Source: Enterovibrio sp045679545 (GTDB lineage: Bacteria; Pseudomonadota; Gammaproteobacteria; Enterobacterales; Vibrionaceae). From it: a stretch of 64,000 bases of DNA. Shown piece by piece: positions 21,613 through 29,624 of the stretch (the first letter of the stretch is position 1; each line of letters begins with the position of its first letter). The stretch is from NCBI RefSeq assembly GCF_045679545.1, contig NZ_CP166194.1, forward strand, positions 2,852,001 to 2,916,000. Direction: 5' to 3'. The position numbers and the translations under genes are program-made. The notes below the pieces were generated by a model. That model searched no databases. It had not been told where the DNA came from and saw only the letters and a list, made by a program, of their open reading frames with translations.

Positions 21613-22590
21613 TTAGTAATCCAAATCCCCAAGCTCTAGTGCGTCAGCGCGAAGCACTTCAGTCAGGTTGACCATGTCATCTGGGATTGGTGCATGCCAT
21701 TCCATCATTTCCTTTGTTGTCGGATGCTCAATACGCAGCATGGCAGCATGAAGCGCCTGACGGTCAAAAGAACGTAATGTCTGAATCAATTCTGCACCCG
21801 CGTTTCGAGGCGGACGTGGACGACCACCATACAAATGATCCCCGATCAGTGGATGGTTCAGATAAGCCATGTGAACACGGATTTGGTGAGTTCGTCCCGT
21901 TTCCAAACGCACGCGTAAACGTGTGTGGGCACGGAAGTGCTCAACCACTCGGTAATGCGTGATTGCGGGCTTACCTAATTCTTGAACGGCCATTTGTGTT
22001 CGCTTGGTCGAGTGACGACCAATCGGCTTCTCAATGGTGCCGCCACCTGTCATGGTGCCCATTGCAATCGCCTCATACTCACGCGTGAATTTTTTGCGCT
22101 TTTGCAATGCACGAACCAATCGCGTCTGGGTTGGAACATTCTTCGCAACCACCATCAGACCCGTAGTGTCTTTATCTAGACGGTGCACAATACCTGCACG
22201 CGGAACCTCAGCTATCTGCGGGTATAGATGCAACAAGCCATTTAGGACTGTACCATCAGGACAACCGGCACCTGGATGCACAACTAAACCACGAGGTTTG
22301 TTGATCACCACAATGTCATCATCTTCATAAACGATGTTGAGTGGAATATCCTGAGCTTCCCAGCGCAGTTCATCTTCAATATCTGCTTGAACGACAATGG
22401 TTTCTCCACCCATCATTTTCAAGCGAGGTTTATTGGAGATTTCACCATCGACAGTCACTTTGTCTGCAAGAATCCATTCTTTGATGCGCGATCGGGAATA
22501 ATCAGGAAATAACTCAGCCACCGCCTGATCAAGGCGTTGTCCTAGTTGATTCTCATTTACTGTACTGTTTAACTCTAACTGCTGTGCCAT
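21613..22590 (-). CDS. rluD: 23S rRNA pseudouridine(1911/1915/1917) synthase RluD
   Basis: 325-residue RluA-family pseudouridine synthase with an N-terminal S4 RNA-binding domain (about 15-85, with RIKEWILADKVTVDG) and the catalytic domain. The catalytic aspartate is in GIVHRLDKDTTGLMVV (about 135-150). RluD modifies helix 69 of 23S rRNA. I start at the ATG at 22590 (MAQQLELNSTV), as in E. coli, rather than the frame start at 22611. It is divergent from bamD, an arrangement conserved in gamma-proteobacteria, and is followed immediately by pgeF. Confidence 0.96.
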   Translation of the reverse strand: MAQQLELNSTVNENQLGQRLDQAVAELFPDYSRSRIKEWILADKVTVDGEISNKPRLKMMGGETIVVQADIEDELRWEAQDIPLNIVYEDDDIVVINKPRGLVVHPGAGCPDGTVLNGLLHLYPQIAEVPRAGIVHRLDKDTTGLMVVAKNVPTQTRLVRALQKRKKFTREYEAIAMGTMTGGGTIEKPIGRHSTKRTQMAVQELGKPAITHYRVVEHFRAHTRLRVRLETGRTHQIRVHMAYLNHPLIGDHLYGGRPRPPRNAGAELIQTLRSFDRQALHAAMLRIEHPTTKEMMEWHAPIPDDMVNLTEVLRADALELGDLDY

Positions 22591-22785
22591 AACGAACTTT
22601 TTGATTCTCAATGAGACTAATACCGTATTACGCGATTTTCAGCCCTCGGGCTCGGTCACGTTTACTTATTGGTATTATATCTGGCCGATGGGTAGAATAA
22701 CCTCTATCGGGCCATTGTAGCTTTTTGCGGCTGACTCCGTAATGGCAAAGGCAGAAAATATTCTCTCAAGGAAGCACCTGAAGTA

Positions 22786-23517
22786 ATGAAACGCCTTACT
22801 CTATCCTCACTACTTGCCATTTCCGTGCTGGCTGGATGTTCAAGCACTGAAGACATCGTTCCTGATATTCCGCCATCTGAGCTATATCAGGAAGCTCAGA
22901 TTTCACTCAACCAAGGCAGTTGGAACACCGCAATCCAAAAGCTGGAGGCGCTCGATTCTCGTTATCCTTTTGGCGCTTATTCAGAACAAGTGCAGCTTGA
23001 CTTGATTTACGCATACTACAAAAACGATGATTTGGCCCTAGGCGAAGCAACGATTGATCGCTTTATGCGGATGAACCCTGGTCACCAAGAAATGGACTGG
23101 GTGCTATACATGCGAGGTTTAACCAGCATGGCACAAGACAGAAGCTTCATTCATGATGTAATGAGCATGGACAGAAGCGATCGCGATCCTGAGCCTGTAC
23201 GTCGCGCTTTTGTGGATTTCCGTCGCTTATTGGATCGCTATCCGGACAGTGAATACGCTGCTGACGCGCAAAAACGCCTAGTCGCATTGAAAAATCGTTT
23301 AGCCGACTACGAGCTGGCTACTGCTGATTTCTATGTAAGACGTGAGGCATGGATTGCCGTGATTAACCGTTGTCAGCAGATCCAGCGAGACTTTCCTGAC
23401 ACTGATGCAGCGAAAAGATCATTGCCATTGATGTTACAAGCTTACGAAGAACTCGATCTTGAAGAGCCAGCCAAGCGTACTCGAGAACTGATTCAGCTAA
23501 ATGGTGCCGGCGCTTAA
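22786..23517 (+). CDS. bamD: Outer-membrane assembly lipoprotein BamD
   Basis: 243-residue lipoprotein of the BAM complex, essential for beta-barrel insertion. The signal peptide ends in the lipobox LAGC at residues 15-18. The rest is five TPR-like helical repeats, beginning SELYQEAQISLNQGSWNTAI and including the conserved RYPFGAYSEQVQLDLIYAYYK and RRLLDRYPDSEYAADA segments. Length matches E. coli BamD (245). It has its own terminator, so raiA behind it is separately transcribed. Confidence 0.97.
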   Translation: MKRLTLSSLLAISVLAGCSSTEDIVPDIPPSELYQEAQISLNQGSWNTAIQKLEALDSRYPFGAYSEQVQLDLIYAYYKNDDLALGEATIDRFMRMNPGHQEMDWVLYMRGLTSMAQDRSFIHDVMSMDRSDRDPEPVRRAFVDFRRLLDRYPDSEYAADAQKRLVALKNRLADYELATADFYVRREAWIAVINRCQQIQRDFPDTDAAKRSLPLMLQAYEELDLEEPAKRTRELIQLNGAGA

Positions 23518-23532
23518 CGCGATGCATGAACG

Positions 23533-23562
23533 AAAAAAGCAGCCAAATGGCTGCTTTTTTTT
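23533..23562 (+). terminator. Terminator of bamD
   Basis: Perfect stem AAAAAAGCAGCCA/TGGCTGCTTTTTT with a 2-4 base loop and T run, 15 bases after the bamD stop. Confidence 0.93.
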
Positions 23563-23810
23563 ATGATTCGATACCAGTACTAAATTGTGAAGCTTTCCAT
23601 TTGACCCTCGGCCACTTCAAATGCGTGTGGTGATTTATCAATCACAAGGTTCTTTAGCACGAATAACCCCCCTAACATTAAGTGTTCGTTAGCGAGCTTA
23701 TTCACTCATCTTGCAACACATTCAATCCTCACATCAAGTACTTTCTGGTAGTTTTGAATCAGAGTTAAAAACAGGATCACAATTAATTCTACCAACAAAA
23801 AATCAAACCA

Positions 23811-23856
23811 AAATAGTGACTCGAGTCACATTATTTATCTTACAGAAACGTAATCT
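23811..23856 (+). promoter_or_regulatory. CRP site and promoter of raiA (class II layout)
   Basis: The 22 bases at 23811-23832 are AAATAGTGA CTCGAG TCACATT, almost the CRP consensus (AAATGTGA-N6-TCACATTT). A -10-like TAATCT is at 23851-23856, giving a start near 23863; the CRP centre (23822.5) would then be near -41, the class II activation position. raiA starts about 35 bases later. The upstream 23563-23810 stretch shows nothing else I can name. Confidence 0.75.
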
Positions 23857-23898
23857 GAAAGTGAGCCCATCAAAGGGCAAGCAAAAGAGGAAAGACCT

Positions 23899-24240
23899 AT
23901 GAGAGTAGAAATTACTGGTAAAAACATCGACGTTACTGCTGCTATCCGCGCTCGAATTACAGCTCGTTTTGAAAAGCTGGAAAAATGGCAAGTCGCTCTC
24001 ATTAACCCTCATGCAGTCATCAGTGAAGAACCCGGGCATAAATTTAAAGTAGAGGCTGGTGTTTCCGTTCCCGGCGCTAAACTGGTCGCATCCGCAGAAC
24101 ACGATGACATGTATGCAGCAATAAACGAAGTGGGTCAAAAATTAGAGAAGCAACTCAACAAACAAGCTCACAAAGGTGAAGCTCGCCGTGCCAGTCATAC
24201 CGTCGATGTGCCGGAAGATGAAGAATCTGAAGTTGTATAA
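23899..24240 (+). CDS. raiA: Ribosome-associated inhibitor / hibernation factor RaiA (YfiA)
   Basis: 113-residue short HPF-family protein that binds the 30S decoding centre and stops translation in cold or stationary phase. Family features: start VEITGKNIDVTAAIRARI, then RFEKLEKWQVALINPH, the basic helix NEVGQKLEKQLNKQAHKGEARR (about 77-98) and an acidic tail. The WQ..LINPH sequence and the tail distinguish RaiA from HPF. It lies between bamD and pheA as in E. coli. A strong CRP-like site precedes it, suggesting cAMP control. Confidence 0.94.
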   Translation: MRVEITGKNIDVTAAIRARITARFEKLEKWQVALINPHAVISEEPGHKFKVEAGVSVPGAKLVASAEHDDMYAAINEVGQKLEKQLNKQAHKGEARRASHTVDVPEDEESEVV

Positions 24241-24260
24241 AGCTATTGAGGATTAAAAAG

Positions 24261-24288
24261 AATCAGCCCCGCTAATGCGGGGCTGATT
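24261..24288 (+). terminator. Hairpin after raiA
   Basis: Perfect 12-bp stem AATCAGCCCCGC/GCGGGGCTGATT with TAAT loop. The T run after it is weak (CGTCTT), so it is a likely but not classical terminator. Confidence 0.75.
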
Positions 24289-24292
24289 CGTC

Positions 24293-24321
24293 TTGACATG
24301 ACACCGCCAGCCCAATAAGGT
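24293..24321 (+). promoter_or_regulatory. Promoter of pheL-pheA
   Basis: Perfect -35 TTGACA (24293-24298), 17-base spacer, -10-like TAAGGT (24316-24321). It is placed 33 bases before pheL. Confidence 0.7.
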
Positions 24322-24354
24322 TGATCAATATACAGCCAACTCAAATCACTATCG

Positions 24355-24405
24355 ATGACACTGACAACTACATTCTTCTTTCGCTTTTTTATCCACACCT
24401 TTTGA
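24355..24405 (+). CDS. pheL: pheA operon leader peptide
   Basis: A 16-residue ORF, MTLTTTFFFRFFIHTF, with six phenylalanine codons (TTC TTC TTT, TTT TTT, TTT). It is followed about 40 bases later by a strong terminator hairpin and then pheA. The E. coli PheL (15 residues, seven Phe) is organised the same way. Ribosome stalling at Phe codons when Phe-tRNA is scarce would prevent terminator formation. The start codon is chosen because it gives the leader-like peptide; a good Shine-Dalgarno is not evident. Confidence 0.9.
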   Translation: MTLTTTFFFRFFIHTF

Positions 24406-24445
24406 GGTGAGGCTTAGGGCGAGCATCGATAACGACAGAATCCCG

Positions 24446-24476
24446 AAGCCTCCCTCTATCAGGGAGGCTTTTTTAT
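24446..24476 (+). terminator. pheA attenuator
   Basis: Stem AAGCCTCCCT/AGGGAGGCTT with a short loop (CTATC) and a T run. Part of the upstream sequence (GGTGAGGCTTAGGGCGAGC, 24406-24424) can compete for the 5' arm, as an anti-terminator should. Confidence 0.9.
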
Positions 24477-24515
24477 GTCAGTCAGGGTCAGACAAAGAAA
24501 CAACAGGGAAAGGGA

Positions 24516-25685
24516 ATGAGTAAACCAACTATGTCACTGGATGAAATCCGAGAAAATGTCAGCCGAATCGACAAGCAACTGCTTTCGCTTTTGGCTGACC
24601 GCCGTAAACTCAGTTTGGAAGTGGCGAAAAGCAAAATTCAAACCCAGAAACCTGTTCGCGATGTAGAGCGAGAACAAGCGTTACTTGAGAAATTAGTTGA
24701 TGATGGGCGTACTCATGATCTTGACCCACAGTATGTCACCAAGGTGTTTCACAGCATCATTGAAGACTCTGTGCTCTATCAACAAGCGTATTTGCAGCGC
24801 TTGGCAAACCCTGAAAATGAACAGCCTCTCGTCAGAGTTTCATTTCTCGGTGGAAAGGGCTCTTACTCAAACCTTGCAGCACGAAACTTCTTTGCTCGCA
24901 AACACACCAAGCTTGCTGAAATACAATGCCCTAGCTTTAAAGAAGTCATTGAAGTGGTGGAAAATGGCAACGCAGATTATGGCGTATTGCCTATCGAAAA
25001 TACGAGTTCAGGCTCGATTAACGATGTTTACGACCAACTACAGCACACGCGATTGTCCATCGTAGGTGAAATTACGCAGCCTATTGAACACTGCCTTCTG
25101 ACTTCGGTCGATACAGACGTTGAAAAGATTAACGTTCTCTATTCTCATCCGCAGCCGCATCAGCAATGCAGCGAATTTCTACGTTCGCTAGGTAACATCA
25201 AGCAAGAATATTGCTCCAGCACCGCCGAAGCGATGCAAGTTGTCGCTGAACTCAATAGCCCGAGTGTTGCGGCAATTGGCAATGCGAGCAGTGGTGAGCT
25301 TTACGGCCTTAAACCGCTCAAGTTTGGTATTGCCAACCAGCAAGAAAACCACACTCGCTTTATCGTCGTCGCTCGTAAACCTATCGACGTTACCGCCCTG
25401 ATCCCGGCAAAAACCACCTTTATTATGTCAACCGCACAAAAAGCAGGTTCATTGGTGGAATGTCTGCTGGTGCTTCGTAACCACGGTATCAATATGACCA
25501 AGTTAGAGTCACGCCCTGTACTGGGCAATCCATGGGAAGAGATGTTCTACGTGGATGTGGAGGGCAATATGCGCACAGACATCATGAAAGATGCATTGGA
25601 AGAGCTAACCAAGCTGACTCGCTATATCAAAGTATTGGGCTCATACCCCATTGAGAATGTGGCCCCAACTGAAATTGATGTTTAA
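24516..25685 (+). CDS. pheA: Bifunctional chorismate mutase / prephenate dehydratase PheA
   Basis: 389-residue P-protein of phenylalanine synthesis. Domains: AroQ chorismate mutase (about 5-95, LDEIRENVSRIDKQLLSLLADRRKL), prephenate dehydratase (about 107-285, with VSFLGGKGSYSNLAARNF and the NHTRFIVVA motif) and a C-terminal ACT domain (about 300-380) with the Phe-binding motif ESRP (KLESRPVLGNPWEEMFYVD). It is controlled by the pheL attenuator immediately upstream. It converges on tyrA, with a bidirectional terminator between them. Confidence 0.98.
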   Translation: MSKPTMSLDEIRENVSRIDKQLLSLLADRRKLSLEVAKSKIQTQKPVRDVEREQALLEKLVDDGRTHDLDPQYVTKVFHSIIEDSVLYQQAYLQRLANPENEQPLVRVSFLGGKGSYSNLAARNFFARKHTKLAEIQCPSFKEVIEVVENGNADYGVLPIENTSSGSINDVYDQLQHTRLSIVGEITQPIEHCLLTSVDTDVEKINVLYSHPQPHQQCSEFLRSLGNIKQEYCSSTAEAMQVVAELNSPSVAAIGNASSGELYGLKPLKFGIANQQENHTRFIVVARKPIDVTALIPAKTTFIMSTAQKAGSLVECLLVLRNHGINMTKLESRPVLGNPWEEMFYVDVEGNMRTDIMKDALEELTKLTRYIKVLGSYPIENVAPTEIDV

Positions 25686-25726
25686 CGGCCACACAATGTA
25701 ATCATCACTTCCAAGCTAAAAAATAG

Positions 25727-25750
25727 AAAAGGAGCAATCGCTCCTTTTTT
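25727..25750. terminator. Bidirectional terminator between pheA and tyrA
   Basis: Perfect stem AAAAGGAGC/GCTCCTTTT with a 4-base loop. A T run follows on the plus strand, and on the minus strand the complement of the AAAA flank gives a U run. Confidence 0.88.
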
Positions 25751-25774
25751 ACTTGGTTGATGCACTTCAGACAA

Positions 25775-26902
25775 CTAGCCCCGATGGGCAGTATCATTGG
25801 CTTGTCTGAGCAAATTCTGGCTCTCTTTCAAGAAGCGCGGCGCAAAATCACCAAACCAGCCATCAACTTGCTTAAAGGCTGAAATAAAGCCTTCTTTATC
25901 CTGCTTATCAAGTAATTCAATCGCTTCACCAAAACGAGCATGAAAACGCTTAATCATGTCAATGTTCTGCGTCGATGACATGATGATGTCAGCATAAAGC
26001 TGTGCATCTTGCGCAAATAATCGCCCAACCATTGCCAATTCCAAACGATAAATCGGTGAGCTGAGCGCAGTCAGTTGCGACAAGTTCGGGTTTTCTTCAG
26101 CCAAATGGAGGCCGTAGACAAACGAGGTAAAGTGGCGCAATGCTTGGATAAGCGTCATCCCTTGATCGTGCTCAATCGCACTAATGCGATGCAAGCTCGC
26201 GCCCCAGATACGGAACTGCTCAAGAAGCCACTGATACGCTTCTGGGTTGCGACCGTCACAATACACAATGACCTGCTTGGCAAGACTCGCAATATCAGGG
26301 CCAAACATAGGGTGCAGGCCAACGACAGGACCTTTGTGAGACTCCAGCATCGCCTGCAATGGCTCGCTTTTGATAGAGGTAAGATCAGCAAGAATACAGT
26401 CGTCAGGCAATTTACTCAGCTGGCGAATCACCGCATCGGTTCGGTGAATAGGAACCGTCACTACCACCATACCCGCATCCGCTAATATCACATCCGCGTT
26501 GTCCCAGTCTTGGCTGCCCAATACTTTGACTTCGTAGCCCGAAAGACGAAACAGTTTGCCGAACAACTTGCCGAGTTGTCCATTACCACCGACGATAACA
26601 ACCGAGCGAAGCTCAGGGTTCAGACACTTAAAGCCCGAATCATTCTCGCTCGCATACGATTCACGCATGGTACGACGAAGAATGTCTTCAATCAGATCAG
26701 GGGGGATTCCTTTTGATTCAGCTTCCTTACGACGTGAAGCGAGCATCGCCGCCTCACGATCGGGTGCATAAATCGGTAAGCCATGTCGGCTTTTCACTTC
26801 GCCAACATCAGAAACCAGCGCGAGACGTCGCGCGAGCAACTCCACCATTTGTTTATCTACTTCATCAATCTGGTCCCGCAGCAGGGACAACTCTGCAACC
26901 AT
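25775..26902 (-). CDS. tyrA: Bifunctional chorismate mutase / prephenate dehydrogenase TyrA
   Basis: 375-residue T-protein of tyrosine synthesis. The N-terminal AroQ mutase domain (1-90) starts MVAELSLLRDQIDEVDKQMVELLARR. The dehydrogenase domain (about 100-375) opens with a Rossmann GGNGQLGKLF nucleotide-binding loop (about 105-114) and includes VVGLHPMFGPD (about 195-205) with the catalytic histidine. It follows aroF by 5 bases, so the two are co-transcribed and should share TyrR control. Confidence 0.97.
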   Translation of the reverse strand: MVAELSLLRDQIDEVDKQMVELLARRLALVSDVGEVKSRHGLPIYAPDREAAMLASRRKEAESKGIPPDLIEDILRRTMRESYASENDSGFKCLNPELRSVVIVGGNGQLGKLFGKLFRLSGYEVKVLGSQDWDNADVILADAGMVVVTVPIHRTDAVIRQLSKLPDDCILADLTSIKSEPLQAMLESHKGPVVGLHPMFGPDIASLAKQVIVYCDGRNPEAYQWLLEQFRIWGASLHRISAIEHDQGMTLIQALRHFTSFVYGLHLAEENPNLSQLTALSSPIYRLELAMVGRLFAQDAQLYADIIMSSTQNIDMIKRFHARFGEAIELLDKQDKEGFISAFKQVDGWFGDFAPRFLKESQNLLRQANDTAHRG

Positions 26903-26907
26903 AAGGC

Positions 26908-27984
26908 TTAATTTCCTTTTAAACGCTGTTCCAAGAATGGGGTCAGTTCGTTGTGAGCACGACGCAACAGGGTTTCTGTATCCTGCCAGTCAATGCACGC
27001 ATCAGTAATAGACACTCCGTAAGCCATCTCTTCACGCGGTAGATCCGCAGATTGATTTCCTTCATGGATGTTACTTTCAATCATCAGACCGATAACAGAT
27101 TGGTTACCTTCACGGATTTGATGAAAAACATCTTCAGCGACAAGCGGCTGACGACGGAAATCTTTGCGAGAATTAGCATGGCTGCAGTCTACCATCAGAG
27201 AAGCTTCAAGCCCTGCCTGTTCCATCTCATTTTCGCATTCGGTCACAGAGACTGAGTCGTAGTTTGTTTGCTTACCTCCACGCAAGATGACATGCCCGTC
27301 TGGGTTCCCTTGCGTGGTGAGCAGCGCGACCTGCCCTTCTTTATTAATACCCATAAAGCGGTGACCCGATGAAGCCGCTTTCATTGCATTAATCGCGGTA
27401 GAAAGACTTCCATCCGTACCATTTTTAAAGCCAATAGGCATGGAAAGACCACTCGCCATTTCTCGGTGAGTTTGTGATTCAGTGGTGCGCGCGCCGATTG
27501 CCGCCCAACTAAAGAGATCACCAAGGTATTGAGGGCTAATTGGATCAAGCGCTTCCGTTGCTAGTGGCAGACCCATATCTGAAAGCGTAATCAACAACTT
27601 GCGCGCTTTATGCAAGCCCGCTTCAACATCGAATGAACCATCGAGATGCGGATCGTTTATCAACCCCTTCCAGCCCACTGTCGTGCGCGGCTTTTCAAAG
27701 TAAACACGCATGACGATGTAGAGCTGATCGCTAAGTTCCTCGGACAACGCTTTCAATTGTTTAGCGTAAGCAATAGCAGCCTCGGTATCATGAATAGAGC
27801 AAGGTCCACACACGACAAGCAAACGATGATCTTTCTTATGAATAATATTCGCGATGTCATCACGTGACTTAGAGATAAATGCCAACGTTTCTTCTTTTAC
27901 CGGCAGTTTTTGGCGCAACTGCTCTGGCGTTATCAGTACCGTTTCATCCTGAATGTGTACGTTCGTCAGCAGATCTCTTTCCAT
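26908..27984 (-). CDS. aroF: 3-deoxy-7-phosphoheptulonate synthase, Tyr-sensitive type AroF
   Basis: 358-residue class I DAHP synthase, first enzyme of the shikimate pathway. Motifs: LLVVCGPCSIHD (about 60-71), EKPRTTVGWKGLINDP (about 95-110), GARTTESQTHREMASGLS and SHANSRKDF. It is closest to AroF rather than AroG or AroH by recall, and the aroF-tyrA pairing with TyrR boxes agrees. I start at the ATG at 27984 (MERDLLTNVHIQDE), as in E. coli; an upstream frame to 28014 adds an unlikely basic leader. Confidence 0.96.
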   Translation of the reverse strand: MERDLLTNVHIQDETVLITPEQLRQKLPVKEETLAFISKSRDDIANIIHKKDHRLLVVCGPCSIHDTEAAIAYAKQLKALSEELSDQLYIVMRVYFEKPRTTVGWKGLINDPHLDGSFDVEAGLHKARKLLITLSDMGLPLATEALDPISPQYLGDLFSWAAIGARTTESQTHREMASGLSMPIGFKNGTDGSLSTAINAMKAASSGHRFMGINKEGQVALLTTQGNPDGHVILRGGKQTNYDSVSVTECENEMEQAGLEASLMVDCSHANSRKDFRRQPLVAEDVFHQIREGNQSVIGLMIESNIHEGNQSADLPREEMAYGVSITDACIDWQDTETLLRRAHNELTPFLEQRLKGN

Positions 27985-28092
27985 AATCACTCTTCCCTTA
28001 CTAATTCTTTTCACACGTAATCGTATTAAACAGCGTGGTTTTCGCTGTAGATGTCACACACCTTATCAATCTGAAGAGAGATTGCAAGCATT

Positions 28093-28129
28093 CGTAAAGA
28101 TAAAGTAACAATGTAAATCTAAATTTACA
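28093..28129 (-). promoter_or_regulatory. TyrR operator pair upstream of aroF-tyrA
   Basis: 28112-28129 is a perfect TyrR strong box, TGTAAA-N6-TTTACA. Directly next to it, 28093-28110 is a weak-box-like CGTAAA-N6-GTAACA. Strong and weak boxes one or two helical turns apart are the classic design for tyrosine-dependent repression of aroF. A further TTTACGTGTAAA palindrome lies at about 28140-28151. Confidence 0.85.
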
Positions 28130-28258
28130 CGCTGTGATTTTTACGTGTAAATATAGTAAAGGAGGGTTATAGCCGTCGAACGGAGAGATAGAATGTGGAA
28201 ACTAAAATGAACAAAGGCCACGGAGTGACCTTTGAGATGGAATCGAATTAACCGTCAA

Positions 28259-28642
28259 TTAAAAGGTTTGATCAGCAGATTGAAAATCCTCAAAGCCACG
28301 TCGCCATTGCATCTGAAAGCGCATACCATCTTCTTGATTGGCACAGACACCAAGGTATTGCATGCCAGACAAACCAATGTCGTAAGCATTGTTTACATCG
28401 CAATAGCGATCAATACCTTCGTTATAACCTGCTTCATAATCGCCAACGTCTACATGTTGAACGCCCGCTTTACTTGCCAATTCATCCAGATCAGACATCG
28501 AACGAGAAGGTAAGCCTCGTACACCGTCGCGCTCACCTACCGCCTGCCAGTCACCTTTTTGAACCAATGACTCCGTTGCTTCGATATTCACACAACCAAC
28601 CAACAGTAACGCCAGTAGCGACGTCAGGAATTTATTCAACAT
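28259..28642 (-). CDS. yfiL: DUF2799 lipoprotein (YfiL-like)
   Basis: 127-residue lipoprotein. The signal ends in the lipobox LVGC (about residues 14-17). The mature part is the DUF2799 pattern with regularly spaced Gly, Tyr and Cys residues: GDYEAGYNEGIDRYCDVNNAYDIG and MQYLGVCANQ. Function is unknown. In E. coli the DUF2799 gene yfiL also neighbours aroF, so I use that symbol with moderate confidence. I chose the ATG at 28642 because GAGGAAC precedes it and it gives a proper signal peptide. The yfiRNB genes that follow yfiL in E. coli are absent here. Confidence 0.75.
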   Translation of the reverse strand: MLNKFLTSLLALLLVGCVNIEATESLVQKGDWQAVGERDGVRGLPSRSMSDLDELASKAGVQHVDVGDYEAGYNEGIDRYCDVNNAYDIGLSGMQYLGVCANQEDGMRFQMQWRRGFEDFQSADQTF

Positions 28643-28738
28643 CCTGTTCCTCAAATTATTATTAAAACGGGAAAGGCTCACTATAAACCAATCCCTCTCG
28701 ATTGACTGCGATTTACTGAAGCAATCAAGTGTTATCGA

Positions 28739-29320
28739 TCAATTATCATTTATTTTCATGCTTTTGAGTTTGAATGACAAAGCAACAAACAGCACACCAA
28801 ACACAAATGCGTAAGTTGCGATGACCCAAACCAATGCTGCCGCACCTGCGGCGGGATTGCTCATCAAAAAGCCGCCAAACAAGATAGAAATAATGCCGCC
28901 AACGATCAAAAGCCACTCGCCTGTAATTTCTTTACGAAGTCTGATAGCAGTAATGATTTCTAACACCCCTTTTACGATGGCCCAAACCGCTATATAGAAA
29001 AGCAAAGCAACGGCGGTCAGACCTGGTACGGCGAACGTCATGATCCCTGCAGCTATGCCGACAACACCCCAAAGCAATAGCACCACCCAATTGTCATGAT
29101 CTTTTCGCTCAACCAAAGCGGTCCAAACTTGCAAACTGCCGTCTACAAACGCATAGATACCAAAGACCAATACCAAGGTTTCAATCGACTCGCCTGGCGG
29201 CAAGGTCCACATCATAAAACCAAAAATAATCGCGGCAATACCACGTAATAGCAACACCCACCAGTTACGGGACAATGCGCCAACCATTTGCTTCGCCAGT
29301 GCTTCTGTTGAATCCATCAA
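28739..29320 (-). CDS. HdeD/DUF308 family membrane protein
   Basis: 193-residue inner-membrane protein with six predicted membrane segments arranged as hairpins (for example VLLLRGIAAIIFGFMMW, LVLVFGIYAFVDG, WVVLLLWGVVGIAAG, LLFYIAVWAIVKGVLEI, LLIVGGIISILFGGFLM, ALVWVIATYAFVFGVLFVALSF). The repeated WxxLLxGxxxIxxG pattern defines the DUF308/HdeD family; the E. coli member is linked to acid resistance. The cellular role here is not known. It has a good Shine-Dalgarno (GGAGAT) and stands alone on the minus strand. Confidence 0.85.
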   Translation of the reverse strand: MMDSTEALAKQMVGALSRNWWVLLLRGIAAIIFGFMMWTLPPGESIETLVLVFGIYAFVDGSLQVWTALVERKDHDNWVVLLLWGVVGIAAGIMTFAVPGLTAVALLFYIAVWAIVKGVLEIITAIRLRKEITGEWLLIVGGIISILFGGFLMSNPAAGAAALVWVIATYAFVFGVLFVALSFKLKSMKINDN

Positions 29321-29348
29321 CGATCTCCTTTATTGACTCTTCGATTGA

Positions 29349-29370
29349 TATACCCAGACAAGGTCAAAAT
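29349..29370 (+). repeat. Interspersed repeat copy (diverged)
   Basis: TATACCCAGACAAGGTCAAAAT, compared with the better copy at 30327, matches at 18 of 22 positions. A GGGTATA at 29375-29381 forms the other inverted end. Confidence 0.5.
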
Positions 29371-29550
29371 TAGCGGGTATAACCCAAGCAGAAAACCAAG
29401 CTAACAACGAATAACATAGCGTCGGTAAGATGCTGACTAACCCTAAGAGTGAAGACGGATTTACATCAGCCTGATGTTTTATCTTTGAAACCAAATGAAT
29501 ATTGCAGAAGAAAGGAAAAATTGCGGAGGTGAACAGAAACAGATTCACGA

Positions 29551-29586
29551 AGACAGACAGATAGATAGATAGATAGATAGATAGAG
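29551..29586 (+). repeat. AGAT tetranucleotide microsatellite
   Basis: Two AGAC units followed by six perfect AGAT units and a final AGAG. A length-variable tract of this kind is unusual in such a genome. Confidence 0.95.
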
Positions 29587-29624
29587 GCAGGCGACAAGCA
29601 ACCTGCCAAAAGAAAAAGCCAATG

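Larger units (their letters stand above)
29321..29624. other. Intergenic region with repeats between the DUF308 gene and yjjG
   Basis: About 300 bases without a credible gene. A minus-strand frame (29330-29710) covers it but overlaps yjjG and consists partly of the microsatellite read as SIYLSIYLS. The region holds one diverged copy of an interspersed repeat (29349-29370) and an AGAT microsatellite (29551-29586). Confidence 0.6.
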
